Shown here: piece after piece, positions 14,513 to 22,431 of the stretch | Layout: each line of letters begins with the position of its first letter | How positions within the stretch are numbered: position 1 is the first letter of the stretch | From: Alphaproteobacteria bacterium | GTDB taxonomy: Bacteria > Pseudomonadota > Alphaproteobacteria > JAEULC01 | Length of the DNA stretch: 36,743 nucleotides | NCBI GenBank assembly: GCA_020846275.1 | Contig: JADLEG010000211.1 | Span: 1-36,743 of the forward strand | Direction: 5' to 3' | Notes under the pieces: model-generated | Databases searched by the model: none | Told to the model about the DNA's origin: nothing | Seen by the model: the letters and a program-made list of their open reading frames with translations, nothing else | Translations under genes and position numbers: made by a program

Positions 14513-15394
14513 TTGGCCGATCCGGACGTCAACCACCGCATCGCCGCACGGCTGCGGGCGCTGCGAACCGAGCGCGGCTTCGCGCTCGAGACGCTTTCCG
14601 AGCGCAGCGGCGTCAGCCGCTCGGCGATCTCGCTGATCGAGCGCGGCGAGGCGAGCCCGACTGCCATCGTGCTCGAGAAGCTGGCGGCCGGTCTCAACAT
14701 CGCGCTGGCCGCGTTGTTCGAGCCGCCCGCCGAGACGCCCGAACCGGTGACGCGCCGGGCGCGGCAGAGCGTCTGGCGCGATCCCGATTCCGGCTACGTC
14801 CGCCGCAACGTGTCGCCCAGCGGGCGGGTCACGCCGATCCAGATCGTCGAGGTCGAGTTTCCCGCCGGCGCGCGCGTCGCCTACGAGAGCACCGGCCGCC
14901 AACCCCCGGTGCATCATCAGGTCTGGGTGCTGGACGGGGCGATCGAGGTGACGCTGGGCGCCGAAAAATATGCGCTGGCCGCCGGCGACTGCCTCGCCTT
15001 CGTCCTCGACCGGCCCACGGCCTATCGCAACCGCACCCGCAGGCCCGCGCGCAGGAAACTCTCCGCAACAATCCTAGCTCTTATGCTCGAGATGGGCGAT
15101 CGGCTGGACCGATCGACTCGCTTGGCTCAAGGAGCGTGTGACGCGCCCGAGTTTGAAGCCTATCGAACCGCCATCGGGCAAGTCATGGGAGCAATGTGGA
15201 CCGAGGTAATGAACCCTATTCTCGTGCGCCATCCACAACTGACACCGTCACGACTCAAGCGGAAGGTCACCGCATCGCTGAAATCACGCAAAGGGCCGCG
15301 TCATGGGCAGACCAAGTCTGGCACTGATCGCGCCACAACCAAGGTCGTATCAGGAGCCCGGCGCGCGAGAAGGCGCTCATTAAAGCCCAACTGA
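14513..15394 (+). CDS. XRE-cupin regulator fused to an unrelated C-terminal segment
   Basis: 293 aa. Residues 8-65 form a standard helix-turn-helix (SERSGVSRSAISLIERGEAS). Residues 105-178 are a cupin sensor domain (VHHQVWVLDGAIEVTLG, LAAGDCLAF). Normal members end with one more beta strand after YRNxTRxPAR. Here, at about residue 180 (near base 15050), the sequence switches to RKLSATILALMLEMGD and then to a segment like small stand-alone alphaproteobacterial proteins (EFEAYRTAIGQVMGAMWTEVMNP - split here only by description - followed by HPQLTP). Codon use and GC content also fall at this point. The last ~40 residues are Arg/Lys/Ser-rich and unlike either family. The TTG start is well supported by GGAGGAGG 6 bases upstream. 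It is probably a recombination product; whether it still senses a ligand is doubtful. Confidence 0.72.
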   Translation: MADPDVNHRIAARLRALRTERGFALETLSERSGVSRSAISLIERGEASPTAIVLEKLAAGLNIALAALFEPPAETPEPVTRRARQSVWRDPDSGYVRRNVSPSGRVTPIQIVEVEFPAGARVAYESTGRQPPVHHQVWVLDGAIEVTLGAEKYALAAGDCLAFVLDRPTAYRNRTRRPARRKLSATILALMLEMGDRLDRSTRLAQGACDAPEFEAYRTAIGQVMGAMWTEVMNPILVRHPQLTPSRLKRKVTASLKSRKGPRHGQTKSGTDRATTKVVSGARRARRRSLKPN

Positions 15395-15529
15395 GGTATT
15401 CGTCGGTCCACTCAACCAGCAATCTCCGGCATCCGAAGGTATGACCCAGATGGGCGGGCGCGCCGCGCGCCGGAGCGGTTCGAACTCGCACAGGAACTCG
15501 TCGATCTCGTCAATACAACGGTCCAGTCC

Positions 15530-15877
15530 GTGCGCAATAGGCTGGGGCGGAATGCAACTCCAGATGAAATCGAAGCCGCACTGAGAGGTAGTCCGGTCTA
15601 TCGCGTATGGGGCGGCCGATCTGGCCCGTGGGGAGAGTCATGGACTACTGTCGATCCAAGGACGATTCCTGATTTTAGGAGTGCTGCTGGTTTGCCAGAC
15701 GTCAACGCAGGACGATTTGCCAGCGAAGGTACACTGGCATCGACCAATGGCGTATCTCGAAGAGGCGCTCTGCGAATTAAGCTGGAGCAGCAGGGTGGGT
15801 TGCCGGAGTTGGTCATCAAGGACCCAGAAAGCAAGATTGCGCTCGGTCGCGTATCGGGCGTGAACCCGGAGTACTAG
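15530..15877 (+). CDS. Orphan polymorphic-toxin C-terminal domain (possibly ADP-ribosyltransferase type)
   Basis: 115 aa from a GTG start; the same frame is open back to 15395 without an ATG, reading FELAQELVDLVNTTVQSV just before it. The core has SPVYRVWGG, SWTTVDPRTIPDFRSAAGLP, NAGRFASEG and the end GLPEL...VSGVNPEY. From memory this pattern is seen at the C-termini of Rhs and other polymorphic toxins and resembles ART-fold (TreTu-like) toxins that begin with a Y-R-V-W/F-G strand; this is not confirmed. No delivery domain is present, so it is either a displaced toxin tip or a remnant of a larger toxin gene. The gene 5 bases downstream looks like its immunity gene. The sequence is lower in GC than the surroundings. 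Confidence 0.55.
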   Translation: MRNRLGRNATPDEIEAALRGSPVYRVWGGRSGPWGESWTTVDPRTIPDFRSAAGLPDVNAGRFASEGTLASTNGVSRRGALRIKLEQQGGLPELVIKDPESKIALGRVSGVNPEY

Positions 15878-15882
15878 CTCCA

Positions 15883-16242
15883 ATGGAATTCTTGCTCGCC
15901 AGCACCGAACTGCGCACGCCGTACGAACCACGGCTTTGCCGACTCGTTGCAAGGCTGCGGTCGGAGATTCGCGATGATCTGGCGCTGGTCGATGTCATCC
16001 CGCCGCTGCCGCGCGAAGTATACGGTAGCGAGGATGAAATCTCGCAGCTTGTACTTGCCACGCGCCATCAGGGCGCCTCAATGTTTCCAGTCAGCGAATG
16101 GCCGCTCGCAGTCTATATCTGCCGGCTCAAGTCCGGCGACATGCCGCATGGCGATTTCGTGCCAAGCGGGGAATTGTCGATTCTGGATTGGGGGGAGATC
16201 GCGGAGGTAACAGGGGTTAGGCAATCGCCAGGTTCCTTGTAG
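15883..16242 (+). CDS. Probable immunity protein of the upstream toxin domain
   Basis: A protein of 119 aa without signal peptide or membrane helix, starting 5 bases after the toxin stop codon. GGAG lies about 11 bases before the ATG. It begins MEFLLASTELRTPYEPRLCRL and contains IPPLPREVYG, EISQLVLATRHQGASMFP and WPLAVYICRL, then a C-terminal SILDWGEIAEVTG. I do not recognise a named family, but size, tight spacing and position after a toxin C-terminal domain are what immunity genes show. An unrelated small protein of the same island is the alternative. Confidence 0.55.
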   Translation: MEFLLASTELRTPYEPRLCRLVARLRSEIRDDLALVDVIPPLPREVYGSEDEISQLVLATRHQGASMFPVSEWPLAVYICRLKSGDMPHGDFVPSGELSILDWGEIAEVTGVRQSPGSL

Positions 16243-16314
16243 CGCATGCGGCGTCGCAGATCGCGGCGCAATGGGCAAGCGGCACGAGGGGTCGTAGCCG
16301 GCACGCTCTGCGTG

Positions 16315-16320
16315 TATGAT
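16315..16320 (+). promoter_or_regulatory. Candidate -10 box (TATGAT) of the bd oxidase operon
   Basis: TATGAT sits 37 bases before the ATG of cioA in a 115-base gap. No good -35 hexamer is seen at 16-18 bases upstream, so an activator would be needed if this is the promoter. Confidence 0.35.
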
Positions 16321-16357
16321 CCGTCCGCCAGACTCAGGCCCCTGACCGGAGCGGCGC

Positions 16358-17749
16358 ATGAACGGCTTCGAAGCGGCTGACCTCGCGCGCATCCAGTTCG
16401 CCTTCACGGTCTCGTTTCACATCCTGTTCCCGGCCTTCACGATCGGGCTGGCGAGCTGCCTTGCCGTGCTCGAGGGCCTCTATTTGTGGACCGGGCGCGC
16501 GGAATTCCGTCGCCTGTTCCGCTTCTGGGTCACGATCTTCGCCGTGACCTTCGGCATGGGCGTCGTGTCGGGCGTGGTGATGAGCTACCAGTTCGGCACC
16601 AACTGGAGCCGCTTCGCCGATGCGACCGGCGATATCCTGGGCCCGCTGCTCGGCTACGAGGTGCTGACCGCCTTCTTCCTCGAGGCCGGGTTCCTGGGCG
16701 TCATGCTGTTCGGCTGGGACCGCGTCGGCCGGGGCCTGCATTTCTTCGCCACCTGCATGGTGGCCGTGGGCACGCTGATATCGAGCTTCTGGATCCTCGC
16801 CGCCAATAGCTGGATGCACACGCCGGCGGGCTACGCGATGCGCGACGGGCGCTTCGTGCCGGCGGACTGGTTTGCCGTCATCTTCAACCCGTCCTTCCCC
16901 TACCGCCTCGCGCACATGGTGCTGGCGGCCTATCTGACGACGGCTTTCGTGGTGGGCGCGGTCGGCGCCTGGCATCTGCTGCGCGATTCCTACAACCAGC
17001 CGGCGCGGGTGATGTTCTCGATGGCGATGTGGATGGCGGCGCTGGTGGCGCCGATCCAGCTGGTCGCCGGCGACCTGCACGGGCTGAACACGCTGGAGCA
17101 TCAGCCGGCCAAGATCGCGGCGATGGAAGGGCATTGGACTACCGAACGGGGCATGCCGTTCTACCTGTTCGGCTGGCCCGACATGGCGCGCGAGGAGACG
17201 CGCTGGGCGCTCGCCATCCCGCATGCCGGCGCGCTGATCCTCACCCATGACTGGAACGGCGAAGTGAAGGGTTTGAAGGACTGGCCGCCCGACCAGCGCC
17301 CGCATTCGACCACGCTGTTCTGGTCGTTCCGGGCGATGGTCGGGCTGGGGATGCTGATGATCCTGACCGGTCTCGTTTCGCTATGGCTGCGAAGCCGCCG
17401 CGAGCTCTACCACGCGCGCTGGTTCCTGCGCGGCTGCGTGGCGATGGGGCCGGCGGGCTTCGCGGCGCTGATCGCCGGTTGGGTCACGACCGAGATGGGA
17501 CGCCAGCCCTGGCTGGTCTACGGGCGGATGCGCACGCTCGACGGCCTGTCGCCGGTGCTGCCCGGCAATGTCGCTCTGTCGCTGGCGCTGTTCATCGCGG
17601 TCTACGCCGCGGTGTTCGGGGCGGGCGTCTTCTACCTGCTGCGGCTGATGGCGGCCGGGCCGGATCACGTAGCGCCCCCGGCATCGCCGCGGGGCGAGGC
17701 CGCCGGCATGCGTCCGCTGGCCGCCGCGCCCGCGGAGCCCGCGCCATGA
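16358..17749 (+). CDS. cioA: Cyanide-insensitive bd-type quinol oxidase subunit I
   Basis: A membrane subunit of 463 aa that oxidises quinol and holds the haem groups of a bd-family terminal oxidase. The N-terminus ARIQFAFTVSFHILFPAFTIG carries the conserved His21. FPYRLAHMVLAAYLTTAFVV holds the next haem histidine, and GWVTTEMGRQPWLVYG is the hallmark of the C-terminal half. The quinol (Q) loop is short, with LILTHDWNGEVKGLKDWPP, which places it in the CioA (cyanide-insensitive) branch and not the long-Q-loop E. coli CydA type. GGAG lies 8 bases before the ATG. It overlaps the next gene by ATGA. Confidence 0.93.
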   Translation: MNGFEAADLARIQFAFTVSFHILFPAFTIGLASCLAVLEGLYLWTGRAEFRRLFRFWVTIFAVTFGMGVVSGVVMSYQFGTNWSRFADATGDILGPLLGYEVLTAFFLEAGFLGVMLFGWDRVGRGLHFFATCMVAVGTLISSFWILAANSWMHTPAGYAMRDGRFVPADWFAVIFNPSFPYRLAHMVLAAYLTTAFVVGAVGAWHLLRDSYNQPARVMFSMAMWMAALVAPIQLVAGDLHGLNTLEHQPAKIAAMEGHWTTERGMPFYLFGWPDMAREETRWALAIPHAGALILTHDWNGEVKGLKDWPPDQRPHSTTLFWSFRAMVGLGMLMILTGLVSLWLRSRRELYHARWFLRGCVAMGPAGFAALIAGWVTTEMGRQPWLVYGRMRTLDGLSPVLPGNVALSLALFIAVYAAVFGAGVFYLLRLMAAGPDHVAPPASPRGEAAGMRPLAAAPAEPAP

Positions 17750-18759
17750 GCGCCGCGCCCTTCGACCTGGTCGCCGTCTGGGCCGTCATCATCGCCTTCG
17801 GCGTGCTGATGTACGTGGTATTGGACGGCTTCGACCTGGGCGTCGGCATGCTGTTTCCGCTGTTCAAGGAACGTGGCGACCGCGACGCGATGATGAACTC
17901 CGTCGCCCCGGTGTGGGACGGCAACGAGACCTGGCTGGTGCTGGGCGGCGTGGGGCTGTTCGCCGCCTTCCCACTCGCCTATGCGGTGATCCTGCCCGCG
18001 CTCTACCTGCCGCTGGTCCTGATGCTGATCGCGCTGGTCTTCCGCGGCGTGGCGTTCGAGTTCCGCTTCAAGTCGCGCCACCGCCGGTGGCTGTGGGATG
18101 CCGCCTTCGCCGGCGGGTCGACCGTCGCCGCCCTGACCCAGGGCGTTGCGCTCGGCGCCTTCATCCAGGGCATCAAGGTGGCCGACCGCGCCTTCGCCGG
18201 CGGCCCGTTCGACTGGCTGACGCCGTTCAGCCTGATGACCGGGGTCGGGCTGGCGGCGGGTTACGCCATGCTGGGATGCGGCTGGCTGATCATGAAGACC
18301 GAGGGGCCGTTGCAGCAGCGTTGCTTCGCGCTGATGGCGCCGCTCGGCCTGGTCGTGCTCGGCTTCGTCGCCGCGGTCAGCCTGTGGACGCCGTTCCTGT
18401 CGCCCGCCATCGCGGATCGCTGGTTCTCCTGGCCGAACCTCGCCTACCTGTCGCCGGTGCCGCTGCTGGTGGCGATCGTCGCGCTGGCGCTGTGGCGCGC
18501 GCTGCGCCGGCGGCGCCAGGCCCTGCCGTTCGTGCTGACCCTTTGCCTGTTCGTCCTGTCCTATCTCGGCCTGGGCATCAGCCTGTGGCCGCACGCGATC
18601 CCGCCCTCGGTCACGATCTGGCAGGCCGCATCCTCGCCCGAGGCCCAGCGCTTCCTGATCGTCGGCGTCCTGGTGCTGATCCCGGTGATCCTGGGCTACA
18701 CCGGCTACGCCTACTGGGTCTTCCGCGGCAAGGTGACGGGCGCCGGCTACCATTCATGA
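17746..18759 (+). CDS. cioB: Cyanide-insensitive bd-type quinol oxidase subunit II
   Basis: A membrane protein of 337 aa with about eight helices, the partner of CioA. The family signature VLDGFDLGVGMLFPL is near residues 24-38, followed by NSVAPVWDGNETWLVLGG. RGVAFEFRFK lies at the end of the third hydrophobic region and GYTGYAYWVFRGKV close to the C-terminus. Its ATG overlaps the stop codon of subunit I (ATGA), so the two are translationally coupled. The only sensible start is at 17746; the frame continues upstream but without subunit II similarity. Confidence 0.93.
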   Translation: MSAAPFDLVAVWAVIIAFGVLMYVVLDGFDLGVGMLFPLFKERGDRDAMMNSVAPVWDGNETWLVLGGVGLFAAFPLAYAVILPALYLPLVLMLIALVFRGVAFEFRFKSRHRRWLWDAAFAGGSTVAALTQGVALGAFIQGIKVADRAFAGGPFDWLTPFSLMTGVGLAAGYAMLGCGWLIMKTEGPLQQRCFALMAPLGLVVLGFVAAVSLWTPFLSPAIADRWFSWPNLAYLSPVPLLVAIVALALWRALRRRRQALPFVLTLCLFVLSYLGLGISLWPHAIPPSVTIWQAASSPEAQRFLIVGVLVLIPVILGYTGYAYWVFRGKVTGAGYHS

Positions 18760-18875
18760 CCGCAAGGGTACCGGACCGCTGGCGCCGGCTTGCGTGGTTC
18801 GCCGCCTTATGGATTGGCGCCGTAGCTGCAACGGCCGCGCTTGCCTACATCGCGCGCTCCCTGACCCGCTGGTAG
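18756..18875 (+). CDS. DUF2474-type small subunit of the bd oxidase (CydX-like)
   Basis: A 39-aa protein starting MTARVPDRWRRLAWFAALW, with a single membrane helix (about 12-32) and a basic N-terminus with conserved Trp residues. It overlaps subunit II by ATGA, completing a three-gene coupled operon. Short DUF2474 proteins are regularly found in this position behind CIO-type bd oxidases, analogous to CydX, and are thought to stabilise the complex. The position and the single helix are direct observations; the role is from the family. Confidence 0.85.
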   Translation: MTARVPDRWRRLAWFAALWIGAVAATAALAYIARSLTRW

Positions 18876-18920
18876 GCTTGTGCTAGAGTTCGCCATCGCC
18901 ATCGCCCCGGAGAGCGTCGC

Positions 18921-20204
18921 ATGCGCGTCGAACTGAACTACGGCAGGGGGATGCTGCCGGTCGAGCTGCCGGACGGGCTGGACGTGCAGGTGATCCGCAA
19001 GCCCGCCATGCCCGTGCTGCCCGATCCCAAGGCGGCGACGGCCGCGGCGCTCGCCAAGCCGATCGGCGCCTCGCCGCTGCGCGAACTGGCGCGGGGGCGC
19101 GAGAACTGCTGCATCCTGATCTGCGACATCACCCGCCCGGTGCCGAACGGCACGATCCTGCCCGTGCTGATCCGCGAATTGCTGGATGCCGGCATGAAGC
19201 CGGCGGACATCGTCGTGGTCGTGGCGACCGGGCTGCATCGCCCGAACGAGGGCGCCGAACTGGCCGAGCTTGTGGGCGATCCCTGGGTGCTCAAGACCGT
19301 GCGAGTCGAGAACCATTTCGCGCGCAACGACGCCGACCATGTCGACCTGGGCACGACGAAGCGCGGCACGCGCGTTAAGCTCGACCGCCGGCTGGTCGAA
19401 GCCGACCTGCGCATCGCGACCGGCCTGGTCGAGCCGCATTTCATGGCCGGCTGGTCCGGCGGCCGCAAGGTGATCGTGCCGGGCGTGGCCCATGCCGAGA
19501 CCATCACCCGCCTGCACAGCGCCGCCTTCATGGAGCACCCGAACGCGGCCAACTGCGTGCTGGAAGGCAATCCGCTGCACGAGGAGCAGATCGAGGTAAT
19601 GGGCATGCTGGGCGGCGCCTTCGCCGTCAACACGGTGATCGACGACCACCGCCGCATGTCCCACGTCAATTTCGGCGAGATCGTCGCCAGCCACGCCGAC
19701 GCCGTCGCCTATGTCCGGCGCTACGCCGAGGTGCCGGTCCGCCGACGCTTCGCGACCGTGGTGACCAGCGCCGCCGGATACCCGCTCGACAAGACCTACT
19801 ACCAGACGGTCAAGGGCATGGTGGCGCCCGTGGACATCCTGGCGCCGGGCGGCGACCTGATCGTCGCCTCGGCCTGCTCCGAGGGGATGGGCAGCCACGA
19901 ATACGTCGAGGCGCAGCGCCGCCTGCTGGCCCAGGGCAATGCCGGCTTCCTCGACGGCATCAAGGCCAAGACCCGCGCCGAGATCGACGAATGGCAGACC
20001 GAGATGCAGTTGAAAGCCGCGCGGGTCGGCGCCATCCATCTCTACGCCGAGGGGCTGAAGGGCGATCAGCGCGGGCTGACCGGCGTCACGATGATCGATG
20101 ACGTCCGCGCCGCCATCGCCGCCAGCGTCGCGCGCTCGGGCGACCGCCATGTCGCCGTGATCCCCGAAGGCCCCTACGTCGTGCCGCAATATCGGCCGCA
20201 GTGA
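18921..20204 (+). CDS. LarA-like nickel-pincer racemase (DUF2088)
   Basis: A protein of 427 aa of the lactate racemase LarA superfamily. The four key residues of L. plantarum LarA are all present at almost the same numbers: H106 in TGLHRP, H173 in EPHFMAGWSGGRK, K183 (the lysine that binds the nickel-pincer cofactor) and H199 in TRLHSAAF. An active, cofactor-bearing enzyme is therefore likely. Many LarA homologues racemise or epimerise other 2-hydroxy acids, so lactate is not assured. The cofactor genes larB, larC and larE are not in the window. GGAGAG lies about 7 bases before the ATG. It follows the bd oxidase operon by 45 bases and could be co-transcribed. Confidence 0.85.
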   Translation: MRVELNYGRGMLPVELPDGLDVQVIRKPAMPVLPDPKAATAAALAKPIGASPLRELARGRENCCILICDITRPVPNGTILPVLIRELLDAGMKPADIVVVVATGLHRPNEGAELAELVGDPWVLKTVRVENHFARNDADHVDLGTTKRGTRVKLDRRLVEADLRIATGLVEPHFMAGWSGGRKVIVPGVAHAETITRLHSAAFMEHPNAANCVLEGNPLHEEQIEVMGMLGGAFAVNTVIDDHRRMSHVNFGEIVASHADAVAYVRRYAEVPVRRRFATVVTSAAGYPLDKTYYQTVKGMVAPVDILAPGGDLIVASACSEGMGSHEYVEAQRRLLAQGNAGFLDGIKAKTRAEIDEWQTEMQLKAARVGAIHLYAEGLKGDQRGLTGVTMIDDVRAAIAASVARSGDRHVAVIPEGPYVVPQYRPQ

Positions 20205-20226
20205 GAGCGACAAGCGTATCAATGAA

Positions 20227-20502
20227 GTGGAAGAAATGATGAACCGTGCGTCATTTCGTTGGCTGTCTCTTGACTTCGCGAACCCGAGTACGGCGAGTGA
20301 AACGACGGCGACCATAACTGCGTTGGCCGAGCAAGCGATCGCTGAGGCAATTCAACTGCACAGAACAAGTGGTGCTCCGATCTACTTCCGGAATCGGGCC
20401 GGACAACTCATCAAAGAGTATCCGAGCGGGCGCTTGGTCGTAGTTCGGCTCAACGCGGACGACCTCGAAGAGGAAACGGACGAACTACCCGTGCAGCCTT
20501 GA
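20227..20502 (+). CDS. Small partner (putative antitoxin) of the zeta-toxin-like kinase
   Basis: 91 aa from a GTG at 20227, or 88 from the ATG at 20236. A helical N-terminal half (ALAEQAIAEAIQLHRTSGAP) leads to a short beta part (IYFRNRAGQLIKEYPSGRLVVVRL) and an acidic tail (DDLEEETDEL). From memory, similar proteins with an EAIRxHRxxGxPIxxxRDG pattern precede chromosomal zeta-toxin genes, and the acidic tail fits an inhibitor of a nucleotide- or sugar-binding kinase. The stop codon overlaps the ATG of the next gene (TGATG), so translation is coupled. GC content is lower than in the flanking larA and transporter genes. The antitoxin role is inference. Confidence 0.6.
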   Translation: MEEMMNRASFRWLSLDFANPSTASETTATITALAEQAIAEAIQLHRTSGAPIYFRNRAGQLIKEYPSGRLVVVRLNADDLEEETDELPVQP

Positions 20503-21092
20503 TGCCAGGGCCGACCTTCATTCTCCTTGCCGGCCCAAACGGCGCCGGTAAGACGTCTCTGGCTCCAACGCTTCTGGCCGAGTTGGCGCGCAATCGCCTG
20601 AACCCCGATGAAATCGCGGTCGAACTGTCAGCAACCAATCCGGACCTCGGTCCCGTCGCAGCCGGTCGAGAGACGCTTAAGCGCATAGACCGTGCCCTTC
20701 GGGCGCGAACGAGCTTCGCGGTCGAGACGACGCTATCTGGAAATGGCTACTACCAACTTGCAGCCAAAGCCAAGGAGCATGGCTGGCAGATCATCCTACT
20801 TTACGTCGGCCTATCGGACCCGGAGCTCGCAATTCAGCGCGTGCGAAGCCGTGTGAAATTGGGTGGCCATGACGTGCCGGTGAACGACATTCGTCGACGA
20901 TATCAACGCTCCATGGCAAATCTGCCGCATTTCTGCCGCCTTGCGGAGTTTGCAACCCTCTACGACAATTCAGGGGTGGCCCCTCCAGGGATTCACTTGA
21001 TGAGCCTTCAGCGAGGCCAAGTCGTCAGCCACGCATCGGAACTGCCAGCTTGGCTGAAACGTGCGATGCATGGTTTTGGGAACGGCTTTTGA
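20502..21092 (+). CDS. Zeta-toxin-family P-loop kinase
   Basis: A kinase of 196 aa of the zeta toxin/UDP-GlcNAc kinase group. Walker A GPNGAGKTS is at 11-19, then LNPDEIA with the substrate-site Asp. The family motif SFAVETTLSGNGYY follows, and an Arg-rich lid RVRSRVKLGGHDVPVNDIRRRY lies in the C-terminal half (described here; the Arg residues would contact phosphates). Known zeta toxins phosphorylate UDP-N-acetylglucosamine and so poison cell-wall synthesis; other members act on different small molecules. The start is the ATG overlapping the upstream stop codon. Low GC relative to its neighbours suggests horizontal acquisition together with the small upstream gene. Confidence 0.82.
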   Translation: MPGPTFILLAGPNGAGKTSLAPTLLAELARNRLNPDEIAVELSATNPDLGPVAAGRETLKRIDRALRARTSFAVETTLSGNGYYQLAAKAKEHGWQIILLYVGLSDPELAIQRVRSRVKLGGHDVPVNDIRRRYQRSMANLPHFCRLAEFATLYDNSGVAPPGIHLMSLQRGQVVSHASELPAWLKRAMHGFGNGF

Positions 21093-21310
21093 CCATGTCG
21101 TCACATTCCCCTGTCTCAATCGTAATAAATGCGTCATCAAACCCCTTTACTGGAAGCAGGGATTGGGGTGGAATGTCCGCGGGGAGCAAGAACCGGGTGT
21201 CCGCACGGAGCGCCGGTGGGGGTCAAGCCGAATTGATCTGACCGACTGCGTCCGTTCCGGCTGTCCGGAAGGGCCCTAAGGCTCGTTCCGCCGTCACACT
21301 GCCTGGGAGC
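21093..21310. other. Gap before the phosphonate transporter operon
   Basis: 218 bases between the kinase gene and the binding-protein gene. It presumably contains the promoter of the transporter operon. I see no clear promoter, palindrome or coding sequence in it. Confidence 0.35.
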
Positions 21311-21319
21311 ATGAAATCC

Positions 21320-22357
21320 ATGTCGCATCCTTCGTTCGGCCGCCTGCTGGCGGGCGCCGCCGCCATTGCCGCGACGGCGCTTGTCGCCGATCCGGCGCTG
21401 GCGCAGCGTACCAAGATCACGGTCTACACCGCGCTGGAGAATGACCAGCTCGGTCCCTACAAGCAGGCCTTCGAAAACGACGTGAAGGACGTTGAGATCG
21501 CCTGGGTGCGCGATTCCACCGGCGTCATCACCGCCCGCTTCCTGGCCGAGAAGGACAATCCGCGCGCCGACATCATCTGGGGCCTGGGCGCGTCCAGCGT
21601 CGCGCTGTTCGACTCGATGAAGCTGCTCGAGCCGTACACGCCCAAGGGCACCGACACGTTGAAGGCCGCCTTCAAGAGCCCGACGGCGCCGATGGCCTGG
21701 ACCGGGATGGACGCCTGGCTCGCGGTCATCTGCTACAACACGGTCGAGGGCAAGAAGAAGAACATCCCCGCGCCGGCCACCTGGGCCGACCTCACCAAGT
21801 CGGTCTACAAGAACGAGATCGTAATGCCGAACCCGGCCTCCTCGGGCACGGGCTACCAGCAGGTCTATGCCTGGATCCAGATGATGGGCGAAGGCCCGGC
21901 CTGGAACTACATGGACAAGGTGCACGACAACGTCGCGGTCTACACCCATTCCGGCTCGGCGCCCTGCGTGCAGGCCGGCAAGGGCGAGCGCGTGATCGGC
22001 ATCGGCTTCGACATGCGCGGCGCGCGCGAGAAGACCCAGGGCGCGCCGCTCGACGTGATCCTGCCCAAGGAAGGCGCGGGCTGGGACATGGAAGCCACCG
22101 CGATCGTCAAGGGCACGAAGAACATGGAAGCCGCCAAGAAGCTCGCGGATTGGGCGATCACGAAGCAGGCCTACGAGCTCTACGGCAAGTTCTATGCGAT
22201 CGTCGGCCTGCCCGGCATGAACCCGGCGCCGCCGAACTATCCGCCCAGCGCCGACGCGGCGATGATCAAGATCGACGTCGCCAAGATGGGCCAGGACCGC
22301 GACCGCGTCCTGAAGGAATGGACCAAGCGCTACGACATCAAGTCGGCCGCGAAGTAA
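21320..22357 (+). CDS. 2-aminoethylphosphonate-type ABC transporter, binding protein
   Basis: A periplasmic solute-binding protein of 345 aa of the putative 2-aminoethylphosphonate family (PhnS2). The signal peptide covers about residues 1-28 (ending DPALA). Family landmarks are VYTALENDQLGPYKQAF, WVRDSTGVITARFLAEKDNP, ADIIWGLGASS, VMPNPASSGTGYQ, YTHSGSAPC and GWDMEATAIVKGTK. It should capture an aminoalkylphosphonate and deliver it to the fused permease encoded two genes on. The ATG at 21320 is chosen because GGGAG lies 10 bases upstream; the ATG at 21311 is only 1 base from it. A hairpin (22383-22417) behind the gene probably raises its expression relative to the ATPase gene. Confidence 0.88.
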   Translation: MSHPSFGRLLAGAAAIAATALVADPALAQRTKITVYTALENDQLGPYKQAFENDVKDVEIAWVRDSTGVITARFLAEKDNPRADIIWGLGASSVALFDSMKLLEPYTPKGTDTLKAAFKSPTAPMAWTGMDAWLAVICYNTVEGKKKNIPAPATWADLTKSVYKNEIVMPNPASSGTGYQQVYAWIQMMGEGPAWNYMDKVHDNVAVYTHSGSAPCVQAGKGERVIGIGFDMRGAREKTQGAPLDVILPKEGAGWDMEATAIVKGTKNMEAAKKLADWAITKQAYELYGKFYAIVGLPGMNPAPPNYPPSADAAMIKIDVAKMGQDRDRVLKEWTKRYDIKSAAK

Positions 22358-22382
22358 GCGGCCGCTCCTGAGGCTCGGTTTG

Positions 22383-22417
22383 ACCCCTGCCCCGCGCTAT
22401 CCGCGCCGGGCAGGGGT
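22383..22417 (+). terminator. Intercistronic hairpin after the binding-protein gene
   Basis: ACCCCTGCCC pairs with GGGCAGGGGT (10 bp), with an inner CGCG/CGCG helix and a small bulge. It is followed by TTGAGT, which is not a full T-run. This position in ABC operons usually marks partial termination or mRNA stabilisation favouring the binding protein. Confidence 0.6.
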
Positions 22418-22431
22418 TTGAGTCCATTGGC

